In this document: in pieces, positions 30,606 through 39,177 of the stretch
Layout: every line of letters starts with the position of its first letter
Position numbering within the stretch: position 1 is the first letter of the stretch
DNA from: DAIDKA01 sp036498905
GTDB lineage: Bacteria > Pseudomonadota > Gammaproteobacteria > Steroidobacterales > Steroidobacteraceae
Assembly: GCA_036498905.1 (NCBI GenBank)
Contig: DASYER010000143.1
Coordinates: forward strand, 1-64,000
Length of the DNA stretch: 64,000 nucleotides
Reading direction: 5' to 3'
The notes under the pieces: generated by a model
The model's database searches: none
What the model was told of the DNA's origin: nothing
The model's input: only the letters and a program-made list of their open reading frames with translations
Program-made: the position numbers and the translations under genes

Positions 30606-31921
30606 TGCGCTCCATTCGCTCCAGACTGCTGGTGGGCCTGCTGCTGCTGGTGGCGGTGGTATCGCTGATCGTCGGCTCCATCACCTATCGACGGGTACTG
30701 GGCGAAGCCTCCACTTTGTTTGACTACCAGCTGCGCCAGATGGCGCTGTCGCTGGGCGATCAGGCCTCGTACCTGGCGGAGGACGAGCTGCCGCCCAATC
30801 CCGAGAATTCTGACTTCGTCATCCAGATCTGGGACGCATCCTCCGGCCGGCGCATTACCTCTCCGGGACTACCCTTCCTGGACACCGCGATCCTGGGTTA
30901 TTCGGATCTGACCGTGCAGAACGAACGCTGGCGGGTGTATGCCCGGGAGACGGAGACCAGCGTCATTCAGGTGGCCCAGCCCTGGGCCGTGCGCGAACGG
31001 CTCGCGCGTCAGGCGGCGCTGCGGGTGATCGTGCCGCTGCTGCTGCTGCTGCCGTTGATGGCGGCCGCGGCCGCCTGGATCATTTCCCGTGCGATGCGTC
31101 CGCTCAAGAGCATCACGACCCAGATCGAGCATCGCGACATTCACAGTCTCTCGCCGGTCGCCGCGGCCGACCTGCCCGCCGAAGTCTCACCGCTGGTGGA
31201 GGAACTCAACCGCCTGCTCGGCCGCCTGGCAGCCGCGTTCGCCAGCCAGCGCGACTTTGTCGCCGATGCCGCCCATGAGCTGCGCTCACCGCTGACGGCC
31301 CTGTCGCTGCATCTGCAGCTGGTCGACCGGGCGCGCGATGATGCCGAGCGTTCGGCGGCGACGGCGCGGCTGCGCGCCGCCATCGATCGGGCGACGCACC
31401 TGGTGAGCCAGATGCTCACCCTGGCGCGCAATGAACCGGAGGGCGTGCCGGTGAACGCGGCTCCCACCGCGCTGGCTGTGATTGCACGCGATGCCGCGGC
31501 TGACGTACAGCCACTGGCGCAGCAGCGCCGGATCCGAATCGAACTCGATATGCCGCAGGAAGTCGCCGTGCCCGGCGATGCCGAGGCGCTGCAGATCCTG
31601 GTGCGCAATCTTCTCGATAACGCGATTCGGTACTCCCCCGAGGACTCCACTGTCCGGGCGCGTGCATTTCGCAATCCGGGCGGCCAGGCGGTGCTCGAAG
31701 TGCTGGATCAGGGACCCGGAATCGCACCTAGCGACCGACCCCGTGCCTTTGCGCGCTTCTACCGGGCCCCCGATGCCAGCGAGGGAGGCAGTGGCTTGGG
31801 CCTGGCCATTGTCAAAGCCATCGCCGAGCGCCATGGCGCGCAAGTTGCGCTCGCCGATGCGGCCCCGCACGGGCTGCAGGTCGTGGTGACCTTTCCAAAG
31901 CCCTCCGGGACCGGCGCTTAA
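30605..31921 (+). CDS. Sensor histidine kinase (PmrB/QseC-like)
   Basis: 438-aa membrane kinase. TM1 is at about residues 8-27, followed by a periplasmic domain of about 110 residues with several acidic residues. TM2 (about 140-160) and a HAMP-like region lead to the dimerisation domain with phosphoacceptor His224 (DAAHELRSPLTAL). The HATPase domain has N box NLLDNAIRY, G1 DQGPGI and G2 GGSGLGLAIVKAI. It overlaps the regulator stop by 1 nt and forms a two-component system with it. The periplasmic protease gene downstream, preceded by a PmrA-like box, suggests an envelope-stress or cation/peptide signal. Confidence 0.95.
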   Translation: MRSIRSRLLVGLLLLVAVVSLIVGSITYRRVLGEASTLFDYQLRQMALSLGDQASYLAEDELPPNPENSDFVIQIWDASSGRRITSPGLPFLDTAILGYSDLTVQNERWRVYARETETSVIQVAQPWAVRERLARQAALRVIVPLLLLLPLMAAAAAWIISRAMRPLKSITTQIEHRDIHSLSPVAAADLPAEVSPLVEELNRLLGRLAAAFASQRDFVADAAHELRSPLTALSLHLQLVDRARDDAERSAATARLRAAIDRATHLVSQMLTLARNEPEGVPVNAAPTALAVIARDAAADVQPLAQQRRIRIELDMPQEVAVPGDAEALQILVRNLLDNAIRYSPEDSTVRARAFRNPGGQAVLEVLDQGPGIAPSDRPRAFARFYRAPDASEGGSGLGLAIVKAIAERHGAQVALADAAPHGLQVVVTFPKPSGTGA

Positions 31922-31934
31922 GGATGGCTTAAGG
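31917..31934 (+). promoter_or_regulatory. PmrA-box-like direct repeat upstream of the degP gene
   Basis: Two CTTAAGG copies start exactly 11 nt apart (31917 and 31928). This matches the known PmrA-box layout of YTTAAK-N5-YTTAAK. The first copy overlaps the TAA stop of the kinase gene. The site is 57 nt upstream of the protease start, a distance suited to activation by the adjacent PmrA/QseB-like regulator. No such pair is seen in front of the regulator gene itself. Confidence 0.6.
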
Positions 31935-31990
31935 CTGGGCGCGCATCCTCGGTGCTCATCAGCACTGCTATCGCCGGAAGGAGAGCCAAC

Positions 31991-33493
31991 GTGAAAGTCA
32001 AGAATCCCGCATTGATCGCATCGGTGGGTGCGGTCGCCATATTTGCCGGCATCGCCGGTCTGTCGGCCGCCGGCGTCGGCACCTCCGCCGCAGCGGTACC
32101 GGCCGCCATTGCCGCCCCCAGCAAGGCCACCCCGATTCCCTTCATCGGCGCACCGAACTACCGTGCGATCGTGGCGGCCAATCGCGCCGCGGTGGTCGGC
32201 ATCACCACCGAATCGAAGGCCAGCGACGTCGATGACAATGACGATGATTCTGGCCAGGGTCAGGGCGACGCCCCGCAATTCGGTGGCCGCGGCAACGGCG
32301 ACAATCCGTTCGGCGACAACCCGTTCTTCCGTTTTTTCGGAGCCCCCAATTCACGCAACCAGCAGCAGGCCCCCGTGCATGCGCTCGGATCCGGATTCAT
32401 CGTCAGCCCGAACGGCGTGATCCTGACCAATGCACACGTCGTGCACGGTGCCACCACGGTGACCGTGACCTTGTCGGATCATCGTGAATACAAGGCCAAG
32501 GTACTCGGCCAGGACGCGTCGACCGATGTGGCCGTCATCAAGATCGACGCGACGGGGCTGCCCGTCGTGCATATGACCGGCTCGAGCACGTTGCAGGTCG
32601 GCGACTACGTACTGGCCATCGGCGCGCCCTACGGCCTGGAAGAGACCGCGACGGCCGGTATTGTCAGCGCCAAGGGCCGTTCGTTGCCGAATGACCAGTC
32701 GGTACCGTTCATTCAGACCGACGTGGCGGTGAATCCCGGCAATTCCGGCGGGCCGCTGTTTGATGCCTACGGCAATGTCGTCGGTATCAACTCGCAGATC
32801 TACAGCAATACCGGCGGCTTCCAGGGCGTGTCTTTCGCCATACCGATTGAAGTCGCCACCCATGTCCAGGAGTCGATCCTGAAGACCGGCAAGGTCGAAC
32901 ATGCGCGATTGGGCGTGACCATCCAGCCCGTGAACCAGGCACTGGCCAAGTCGTTCCACCTCAATGCACCGGTCGGAGCGCTGGTATCGAAGGTCGAGCC
33001 GGACAGCGCCGCGGCCCGGGCCGGACTGCGAGCCGGTGATGTGATCCTGGAATACAACAATGCAGATCTGCTCGACGCCGGTCAGCTGTCGGCGGCGGTC
33101 TCAATGGCCGCGCCCGGGGACCCGGTAAAGATGAAGATCTCGCGTGATGGCAAGACCCTCGAGATCACTGCAAAACTCGGTGGCGTGCCGGGCAAGGCCG
33201 AACTGGTGAAGACCGCCGCGACCAGCGGCGCCACGCTTGGACTGCGGGTACACCCGCTGACTTCCGATGAGGCCAACCAGAGCGGTATCGCTTCCGGGCT
33301 GGTGGTCGATCACGTCGGGGGAGCCGCCGCACGTGCCGGTATCGAACCGGGTGATGTCGTGCTCGCGGTCGACGGCACCGCTGTCACCAACGTCAACCAG
33401 TTGCGCAACATGGTCGGCAACCACCAGAACACGGTGGCGCTGCTGATCCAGCGCGGCGATGCGCGGATCTTCGTTCCGGTGCAGCTGGGCTGA
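31991..33493 (+). CDS. Periplasmic serine endoprotease, DegP/HtrA family
   Basis: 500-aa HtrA-family protease/chaperone. The catalytic triad is His149 (LTNAHVV), Asp179 (STDVAVIKID) and Ser252 (NPGNSGGPL). Two PDZ domains follow (about 290-380 and 405-495). An N-terminal signal or anchor with a long Ala/Gly-rich hydrophobic segment is present, then an acidic DDNDDD stretch and a Phe/Asn/Gly-rich loop before the protease domain. The GTG start at 31991 has AAGGAGAG 5 nt upstream and restores the signal peptide. It follows the two-component genes and the PmrA-like box, so it is probably part of that regulon. It is followed by an intrinsic terminator. Confidence 0.95.
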   Translation: MKVKNPALIASVGAVAIFAGIAGLSAAGVGTSAAAVPAAIAAPSKATPIPFIGAPNYRAIVAANRAAVVGITTESKASDVDDNDDDSGQGQGDAPQFGGRGNGDNPFGDNPFFRFFGAPNSRNQQQAPVHALGSGFIVSPNGVILTNAHVVHGATTVTVTLSDHREYKAKVLGQDASTDVAVIKIDATGLPVVHMTGSSTLQVGDYVLAIGAPYGLEETATAGIVSAKGRSLPNDQSVPFIQTDVAVNPGNSGGPLFDAYGNVVGINSQIYSNTGGFQGVSFAIPIEVATHVQESILKTGKVEHARLGVTIQPVNQALAKSFHLNAPVGALVSKVEPDSAAARAGLRAGDVILEYNNADLLDAGQLSAAVSMAAPGDPVKMKISRDGKTLEITAKLGGVPGKAELVKTAATSGATLGLRVHPLTSDEANQSGIASGLVVDHVGGAAARAGIEPGDVVLAVDGTAVTNVNQLRNMVGNHQNTVALLIQRGDARIFVPVQLG

Positions 33494-33534
33494 GCGCAAC
33501 GGTCGATTGCTTCAGGCAGTATGCTGCGATGAAT

Positions 33535-33561
33535 GCCCCGGTCTTGCGACCGGGGCTTTTT
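33535..33561 (+). terminator. Rho-independent terminator after degP
   Basis: A perfect 9-bp stem GCCCCGGTC / GACCGGGGC with a TTGC tetraloop is followed by TTTTT. It lies 41 nt after the protease stop and just ahead of the SnoaL-like gene, so that gene should have its own promoter or depend on read-through. Confidence 0.92.
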
Positions 33562-33581
33562 CTTTCAATCCGAGGAAGCGC

Positions 33582-33950
33582 ATGCCCACCCCTGACACGC
33601 TTGAACGCTTCATAGCCCGCGTTGAGCAAAACGCCCACGCCGAAGCGTGCGAGGAGTTCTATACCGTGGACTCTTCGATGCAAGAGAACCAATTGCCTCC
33701 GCGGCGGGGGCGAGATGCCCACGTGGCCAACGAACGCAAGGTTATGGCGCGAGCCAGGTCCGTGACGTCAAAGTGCATCCGGCCGGTCTTCATGGACGGC
33801 GATCGGGTCGTCATCCGCTGGGTGTTCCACTTCCAATGGAACGACGGCACGACCACGCACATCGAAGAGCTGGCATACCAGCGCTGGGATGGTGAACGAA
33901 TCGCCGAAGAAACGTTCTTCTATGATCCGGCCCAGCGCGTGCCGAGGTAG
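33582..33950 (+). CDS. SnoaL-like / NTF2-fold protein
   Basis: 122-aa protein with the NTF2-like pattern: helical N terminus (TLERFIARVEQNAHAEACEEFY), the segment RRGRDAHVANERKVMARA, and closing strands VVIRWVFHFQW and RIAEETFFYDP. Such proteins are small isomerases, hydrolases or ligand-binding units; no function can be given. GAGGAA lies just before the ATG at 33582. It begins only 20 nt after a terminator and its stop is 3 nt from the convergent quinoprotein gene. Confidence 0.8.
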   Translation: MPTPDTLERFIARVEQNAHAEACEEFYTVDSSMQENQLPPRRGRDAHVANERKVMARARSVTSKCIRPVFMDGDRVVIRWVFHFQWNDGTTTHIEELAYQRWDGERIAEETFFYDPAQRVPR

Positions 33951-33953
33951 GAA

Positions 33954-35831
33954 TCAGTCCAGGCCGAACGCCAGCAGGACATTGCCCGGCAGTCCGACGA
34001 GGCTTCCGTTGCCTGAATTCGCGAACAACATTCCACCGACGACGATCGGTCCGGCACCATCCATGCTGCCGCCGCTGGCCTTCACGCCATTCACCGTCTT
34101 GAATGAACGGCTGGTGTTGAACAGCCAGATCACCTTGCCGGTCCTGGTCGAATAGGCGCGCAGTCCACCATCCATCCCGCTGCTGAGGATGGCACCCGGA
34201 ATCGCGGTCACCGCGGCACCTTGTCCGGTGCTGCAGCCGACCTGTCCTGCACACAACGCCGTCGGACGCGGCACGGCCCATGCCAGGCTGCCGTCCTTGA
34301 GATTCAGCGCGTGTACACCGCCCGGGGCTTCGGTAAGCAGATCGGCCGTTCCGATGAAGACCCGCGAGCCCTCGATGGCCGCGCCCCACATACCGCCCAG
34401 GCCGCTACCCTTGCCGACCCGGTATTGCCAGGCAACTTTGCCCTGCTGGTCAGGATCCATCGCATAAGCCATGCCCGACTTTTGCGGCAGCACCAGCAGG
34501 TCTCGCCCCGGCAGATGCGCCAGCGCCGGTGAGGCCGAGAAATCGTAATCCGGCCCTAAGGTCGCGGGGCAACCCGTATTCGGATTGTTGGTGGCTGCGC
34601 AGCCCATGGCCCATACATCGTTGGGCAGTACCTGGCTTACCCATTTGATCGCGCCCGTGGCCATGTCCAGCGCCAGCACCGCATCGCTGGTGTGCTGCGG
34701 CGGATCCGTATAAGCATTGCCCGTGGCCACGTAAATGAGCTTGCGCTTCGCGTCGATGGTCGGCGAGGACCAGATCCCGACGCCCGACGGGCCGAAGATC
34801 GGCAGGCCTGCTGCGGATTTGCCGCGCGGCTTCGACTCCGGGACGGTGTAGGTCTTCCACAATACCTTGCCGGTGTCGATATCCAGCGCCGACACACTCC
34901 CGCGCAACGTGCAGCAGCCCTGCGCTGCATGGATTCCCTGCCCTTCTTCGCCGACTCCCTGGATCGGAACGTACACGCGCCCCTCGTAGGCTGCCGGTGC
35001 ACCGGTGACAGCGGCAGAGGGATGCAAATCGAGCTTCGTCGACCACACCTGCTTGCCGGTCTGAGCATCGACGGCGTACGCGTTGGCCTTGCGATCTCCA
35101 AACAACACGACATAGCCCGACCTGCCATCCGCACCGTGGTATGGCGCGACGGACAGGGCCGTCGGCACGCCGGCCGGAGCCTTGAACATCCAGTAGGTGC
35201 ACCCCGTCACCGGATCCAATGCATACACGCCGCCATTGTCGCTGGCGACGAACAGGCGCCCGCCAGCGACCGCCGGCTGGGTGCGCGCCGCGGGTACATT
35301 TGCGTATCCAAACGCCCATTTGAGCTTCAGATGTGGCAGATCCGCCGCGGTCAGGCCGCCTGCGGCCTTGTCCTGGAAGCGCGTGTTCTCCAGGCCATTG
35401 CCCCAGCCGCTCCAGCGCGGCATCGTCGCCGGATCACTCATCGGGACCTGCTTCTCGCACAGTTTTCCCGCCGTGAGCGCAGCCTGCTGCACCGGGCCGA
35501 AGGGCCGCCCGGCCACGAACTGCGCCACCGCCTTGCGTTCCAGGTCTGTCAGGGTCGAACCCTGCGCCTGCATCTTGCCGGTTGTCAGGGCCGTCAGAAT
35601 TGCCTCCGGCGGGTAGCGATGCAGCAGTTCGACCGGTACCGCGCGCGCATCGGCGGTTGCCGGAGCCTTGCCGGCCGTGGGCACCAGGCTCAAATGGCAC
35701 ACGCTGCAGACGCGTTTGAACACCGCCTGCCCTTGTGACTTCACGGCAGCGCTCTGGGCCTGCGCGGCACCCAGGGCGAGAAGATTCAACACCAGCAGTC
35801 CTGCAATCCCTACATGTGAGTGGCGAATCAT
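33954..35831 (-). CDS. PQQ-dependent dehydrogenase with N-terminal cytochrome c (polyvinyl-alcohol dehydrogenase-like)
   Basis: 625-aa exported quinohaemoprotein. A signal peptide (VLNLLALGAAQA) precedes a small cytochrome c domain with the haem motif CSVCH near residue 40. An eight-bladed PQQ propeller follows (WSGWGNGLENTRFQ entry strand, repeated DTGKVLWK / DMATGAIKW blade motifs). The order cytochrome-then-propeller matches polyvinyl-alcohol dehydrogenase-type (PVADH) enzymes, the reverse of methanol-dehydrogenase-type quinohaemoproteins. It would oxidise an alcohol in the periplasm and pass electrons to haem. The ATG at 35831 is chosen for the signal peptide. TTCGTT-N17-TATACT on the minus strand is a good promoter candidate. 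Confidence 0.9.
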   Translation of the reverse strand: MIRHSHVGIAGLLVLNLLALGAAQAQSAAVKSQGQAVFKRVCSVCHLSLVPTAGKAPATADARAVPVELLHRYPPEAILTALTTGKMQAQGSTLTDLERKAVAQFVAGRPFGPVQQAALTAGKLCEKQVPMSDPATMPRWSGWGNGLENTRFQDKAAGGLTAADLPHLKLKWAFGYANVPAARTQPAVAGGRLFVASDNGGVYALDPVTGCTYWMFKAPAGVPTALSVAPYHGADGRSGYVVLFGDRKANAYAVDAQTGKQVWSTKLDLHPSAAVTGAPAAYEGRVYVPIQGVGEEGQGIHAAQGCCTLRGSVSALDIDTGKVLWKTYTVPESKPRGKSAAGLPIFGPSGVGIWSSPTIDAKRKLIYVATGNAYTDPPQHTSDAVLALDMATGAIKWVSQVLPNDVWAMGCAATNNPNTGCPATLGPDYDFSASPALAHLPGRDLLVLPQKSGMAYAMDPDQQGKVAWQYRVGKGSGLGGMWGAAIEGSRVFIGTADLLTEAPGGVHALNLKDGSLAWAVPRPTALCAGQVGCSTGQGAAVTAIPGAILSSGMDGGLRAYSTRTGKVIWLFNTSRSFKTVNGVKASGGSMDGAGPIVVGGMLFANSGNGSLVGLPGNVLLAFGLD

Positions 35832-35871
35832 CGTGCTTCCAGCGATTGCGGCGGAGCGCCAGCGGAGCCGC

Positions 35872-35900
35872 AGTATACGCTGTGTCGAGGAGGCAACGAA
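35872..35900 (-). promoter_or_regulatory. Promoter candidate for the PVADH-like gene
   Basis: On the minus strand TTCGTT (-35, 35895-35900) and a consensus-like TATACT (-10, 35872-35877) are separated by 17 nt, about 40 nt before the ATG at 35831. A second TATACT at 35924-35929 on the plus strand serves the divergent DJ-1/PfpI gene, though its -35 is poor. Confidence 0.5.
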
Positions 35901-35988
35901 CCGGCCTGCGCAGGTGCCCGGGGTATACTCACCATTGCTTTGCACCATACCCGGCGACCCCCTCTCTGCCTCAAGGAGCCGCTTTGTC

Positions 35989-36567
35989 ATGCCGAAGAAA
36001 ATCCTGCTGCTGGTCGGCGACTATGCCGAGGACTACGAAACCATGGTGCCCTATCAGATGTTGCTGATGGCGGGTCACAAAGTCGATGCGATGTGTCCGG
36101 GCAAGGCCGCCGGCGACTTTGTCTTCACTGCGGTTCACGATTTCGAAGGCGCGCAGACCTACTCGGAGAAGCCCGGGCACCGCTTCACGCTCAATGCCAC
36201 TTTCGATGCCAGCCGGCCCGCGGACTACGACGCCCTCGTGATTCCCGGTGGCCGCGCGCCGGAGTACCTGCGCCTGGATCCGCGTGTCATCAAGCTCGTC
36301 CAGCATTTCGCGCAGGCGAACAAGCCGATTGCGGCCGTGTGCCACGGCGCGCAGCTGCTGGCGGCCGCCGATGTCATCGGCGGGCGCAGGATTTCGGCCT
36401 ACCCGGCGTGCGCCCCGGAGGTGCGGCGGGCCGGCGGCGAATACGCCGATGTCCCCATCGACCAGGCCGTGACCGATGGCAACTTCGTGACGGCGCCCGC
36501 CTGGCCGGCCCATCCGGCCTGGATGCGCCAGTTCCTGGCGATGCTCGGCACCAAGATCACACACTGA
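35989..36567 (+). CDS. DJ-1/PfpI family protein
   Basis: 192-aa protein of the class I glutamine amidotransferase-like superfamily. The nucleophile elbow AAVCHGAQLL contains Cys118 and His119, and an acidic residue near position 17 completes the usual site. GDYAEDYETMVPYQ and VIPGGRAPEYL are the characteristic PfpI/YhbO-type segments. Members act as chaperones, glyoxalases or deglycases in stress protection; which applies cannot be told. AAGGAG precedes the ATG at 35989. The next gene starts 15 nt after the stop. Confidence 0.93.
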   Translation: MPKKILLLVGDYAEDYETMVPYQMLLMAGHKVDAMCPGKAAGDFVFTAVHDFEGAQTYSEKPGHRFTLNATFDASRPADYDALVIPGGRAPEYLRLDPRVIKLVQHFAQANKPIAAVCHGAQLLAAADVIGGRRISAYPACAPEVRRAGGEYADVPIDQAVTDGNFVTAPAWPAHPAWMRQFLAMLGTKITH

Positions 36568-36582
36568 GGGAGAGCGGCCACC

Positions 36583-37485
36583 GTGGACATGCGAGATCAG
36601 GACGAGAGCAGCAACGTCGAAGACGTGCGCGGCTCCGGCGGCGGTGGCGGCTTCCAGTTCCGACCGGTGCATGGCATTGGGCTCGGCACCGTCGCCGTCG
36701 CACTGATCGGTGGTTGGTTGTTCGGCATCAACCCGTTGCAGATTCTCGGCGTGCTCAGCGGCGGCGATATCAGCACGCAGCAGGACACGTCCGCGCAGCA
36801 GACCGTACCGCAACAAAATCCCGGCCAGGCCGCGGATACCGATGACCCGCAGGTCAGGTTCGTCTCACAGATCCTGCGCAGCACCGAAGTCGTCTGGACC
36901 GACACTTTCAAACAGATGGGTCGCACCTACGAGAATCCGAAGCTGCGCCTGTTCCGCGACAGCTATCCGACGGCATGCGGGCAGGGCGAGGCGGCGGCCG
37001 GACCGTTCTACTGTCCGAACGACCGTATGGTGTACCTCGATCTGGGCTTTTTTGACCTGATGACCCAGCAGCTGAATGCGCCCGGGCAGTTCGCTCATGC
37101 GTACGTCATCGGTCACGAAGTCGGCCACCATGTGCAAAACCTGCTCGGCATACTCGGGCGGGTCGATGCGCAGCGCGCACGCGGCAGTGCCGCACAGTCC
37201 AATGCACTGAGCGTCAAGATCGAATTGCAGGCCGATTGCTTCGCCGGCGTGTGGGCGCGGCGCGCACAGCAGGAAAAGGGCTGGCGCTTTGAACAAGGTG
37301 ATATAGAAACGGCGCTCAATGCCGCCAGCCAGATCGGCGATGACACCCTGCAAAGAAAGGCCCGTGGCACGGTCGTGCCCGAATCATTCACCCACGGCAC
37401 CAGTGCGCAGCGGGTGTCGTGGTTCAAGCGTGGCATCGATTCAGGTGACATAAACCGATGCGACACGTTTGGAACCGGCCTTTAG
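36583..37485 (+). CDS. Neutral zinc metallopeptidase (YpfJ family)
   Basis: 300-aa YpfJ-type protein. A Gly-rich cytoplasmic N terminus is followed by one membrane helix (about 33-60) and an extracytoplasmic Gln/Asp-rich linker. The metallopeptidase domain has the zinc motif HEVGH (His178, Glu179, His182) and the family phrase FYCPNDRMVYLDLGFFD. The GTG at 36583 and ATG at 36589 are both possible starts. It is probably co-transcribed with the DJ-1 gene. Substrates of this family are unknown. Confidence 0.93.
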   Translation: MDMRDQDESSNVEDVRGSGGGGGFQFRPVHGIGLGTVAVALIGGWLFGINPLQILGVLSGGDISTQQDTSAQQTVPQQNPGQAADTDDPQVRFVSQILRSTEVVWTDTFKQMGRTYENPKLRLFRDSYPTACGQGEAAAGPFYCPNDRMVYLDLGFFDLMTQQLNAPGQFAHAYVIGHEVGHHVQNLLGILGRVDAQRARGSAAQSNALSVKIELQADCFAGVWARRAQQEKGWRFEQGDIETALNAASQIGDDTLQRKARGTVVPESFTHGTSAQRVSWFKRGIDSGDINRCDTFGTGL

Positions 37486-37532
37486 TGGCATACACCGGGC
37501 GGCGGCGCGTAGATCTAATTTTGGGGAAATGA

Positions 37533-38459
37533 ATGGCGCAAGCCGGATGCGAACGGGCTGCATTAGCCGCGGCCGTGGCCTGGTTGGGCTCGGCCTGTTG
37601 TCCTTCGCCGGCCCACGCTCAGGGCTCGAGCGTGGCGGCACCGACCAGGCGCGACGATGCGCCCCTGCCGTTCGATATTCCCGCGCAGCCCATGGCGGCC
37701 GCGCTCAATGCCTGGGCGGTGCAGGCCAATACCCAGGTATTCGTGGATCCGGGGCGCGTGGCGCATTTGACGGCGCCCGCGATCAAGGGGTCTTTGACGC
37801 CCCGCCAGGCCCTGCGGGCGTTGCTTGCGCGCAGCAATCTGCAGGTCTCCCAGGGCGCCAACGGCGTGTTTGTGATCAAGCCGCGCCCGCTCGTCGCCGC
37901 AGCTCCGCAAGCCCCGGCACCGGATGAACCACCACCGGCACCCGCCTTCGCGGCGGTGCCGCACGAACCCGTGACTGCGCGCGCCAGCGAGGGGCCCTGG
38001 CTGCTCGGAGCGTCCGTCGAATATTCCAGCGATGCTGGCCATGCCCGAAGCGGCGCCGCGGTCGCGGCGGATGGTGAGTATTTCATCACCGACCATGTCG
38101 CCGCAGCGTTTTATGTGACGCTGCCACGCACTCATTCCTTTGCCGGCGGCAGTGCCCGGCTGCAGTCTTCAGCGCTCAGTCTCAAATACTATTTCACGCC
38201 CGAGAGCTCGTGGGATCCATATCTGGGTGCCGGTGTCAATGTCACGGCGATTTACGATGCCAGTGGGGTCACGGGCCTGGATCGCGTGACGGCGGGGCCC
38301 ACTGCCGGGGCCGGGTTCGATGTGCGTCTCAACCCCCGCTGGCTCCTGAATGCCGCCATCCGGTGGGCTTACGTGCGACCCGAGGTGAACAGCGCGCAGC
38401 AGCGGGAAATCCGCATCGATCCGGTGCAGTTCGGGGTCGGCCTTGCTTACCGGTTTTGA
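37533..38459 (+). CDS. STN domain fused to an OmpW-like outer-membrane barrel
   Basis: 308-aa exported protein. The signal peptide ends near PAHA (residue 29). A secretin/TonB short N-terminal (STN) domain occupies about residues 44-117 (LPFDIPAQPMAAALNAWA and LTPRQALRALL, ending GVFVIKP). A Pro/Ala linker (119-152) leads to a domain of about 155 residues with alternating strands and the terminal phrase VGVGLAYRF-like (FGVGLAYRF), typical of OmpW eight-stranded barrels (also SLKYYFTPE and DPYLGAGVN). STN domains in TonB receptors contact FecR-type anti-sigma factors, and fecI-fecR lie directly downstream. It may therefore be an outer-membrane signal transducer without TonB-dependent transport. 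GGGGA precedes the ATG. Confidence 0.82.
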   Translation: MAQAGCERAALAAAVAWLGSACCPSPAHAQGSSVAAPTRRDDAPLPFDIPAQPMAAALNAWAVQANTQVFVDPGRVAHLTAPAIKGSLTPRQALRALLARSNLQVSQGANGVFVIKPRPLVAAAPQAPAPDEPPPAPAFAAVPHEPVTARASEGPWLLGASVEYSSDAGHARSGAAVAADGEYFITDHVAAAFYVTLPRTHSFAGGSARLQSSALSLKYYFTPESSWDPYLGAGVNVTAIYDASGVTGLDRVTAGPTAGAGFDVRLNPRWLLNAAIRWAYVRPEVNSAQQREIRIDPVQFGVGLAYRF

Positions 38460-38571
38460 GTCGTTTTCAACCCCACGGACATTTTTCTTAAGAGGAGGTA
38501 ACGCGCAACCGATCGCTTTCTCGTAAAATCATGAGATCTGCAGCATACGCTGCGGCGCGATTGCAGGTTTC

Positions 38572-39177
38572 ATGAAGCACGATCCGACTCAAGTACTCGC
38601 CGGTGCGGCGCAGATCGCCTATCCGCTGGAGCCGGATGCGCCGGATGCCGCGGATCCGATCCCGGCCGACCCGTCGCACCGGGCCTACGTCACGATGCTG
38701 TTCAACCGGCATCGCGTCTCCCTGCAGCGCTACTTGATGCGGCTCGTTCCACCGGATGATGCGGCGGAACTCGTGCAGGAAAGCTATTACCGGCTGCTGC
38801 GACACGGCGAGATGGTGAAGATCGATGCCATGGCGCGGTCGTTTCTGTTTCAGACGGCGACCAATCTCGCGCGCGATCACTATCGCCGGCGTGCCTCGCA
38901 TCGCACCTCGCTGCATGTGCCCATCGATGACGAGGAAATCATCGAAGACCATCTCGGGCCCGACGAACAGTTGGCCGGAGAGCAGACGCGGGTGCTGCTC
39001 GAACGTGCCATCGCCGATCTGCCTCAGGACACGCGTACAGTGTTCATGCTGCATCGGTTCCGCGATCTCACCTATCCCCAGATTGCGCAGACCATGAATC
39101 TCAGTGCCCGCACCGTCGCGCGCAAAATGGCCGAAGCGATCGAGCGGCTCAGTGCCGTCATGACGGAGGCCACATGA
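38572..39177 (+). CDS. fecI: ECF RNA polymerase sigma factor, FecI type
   Basis: 201-aa ECF sigma factor with region 2 (about 38-105, including AAELVQESYYRLL and ATNLARDHYRRR) and region 4 (about 140-195, helix-turn-helix YPQIAQTMNLSARTVARKM). Spacing and motifs match FecI-like iron-starvation sigma factors controlled by FecR. The 4-nt ATGA overlap with fecR indicates coupling. The 112-nt leader holds GGTAAC (38497-38502) and TCGTAA (38521-38526), about 18 nt apart, which might be an ECF-type promoter; this is weak. Confidence 0.93.
   Translation: MKHDPTQVLAGAAQIAYPLEPDAPDAADPIPADPSHRAYVTMLFNRHRVSLQRYLMRLVPPDDAAELVQESYYRLLRHGEMVKIDAMARSFLFQTATNLARDHYRRRASHRTSLHVPIDDEEIIEDHLGPDEQLAGEQTRVLLERAIADLPQDTRTVFMLHRFRDLTYPQIAQTMNLSARTVARKMAEAIERLSAVMTEAT

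Noticed and set aside
37469..37927. Alternative plus-strand frame over the start of the STN-OmpW gene
   Set aside because: It lacks a coherent product; the frame starting at 37533 gives a signal peptide, STN domain and barrel.
38489..38500. Single CTTAAGAGG before fecI as a PmrA-type site
   Set aside because: Only one half-site is present; the 11-nt repeated copy needed for a PmrA box is missing.
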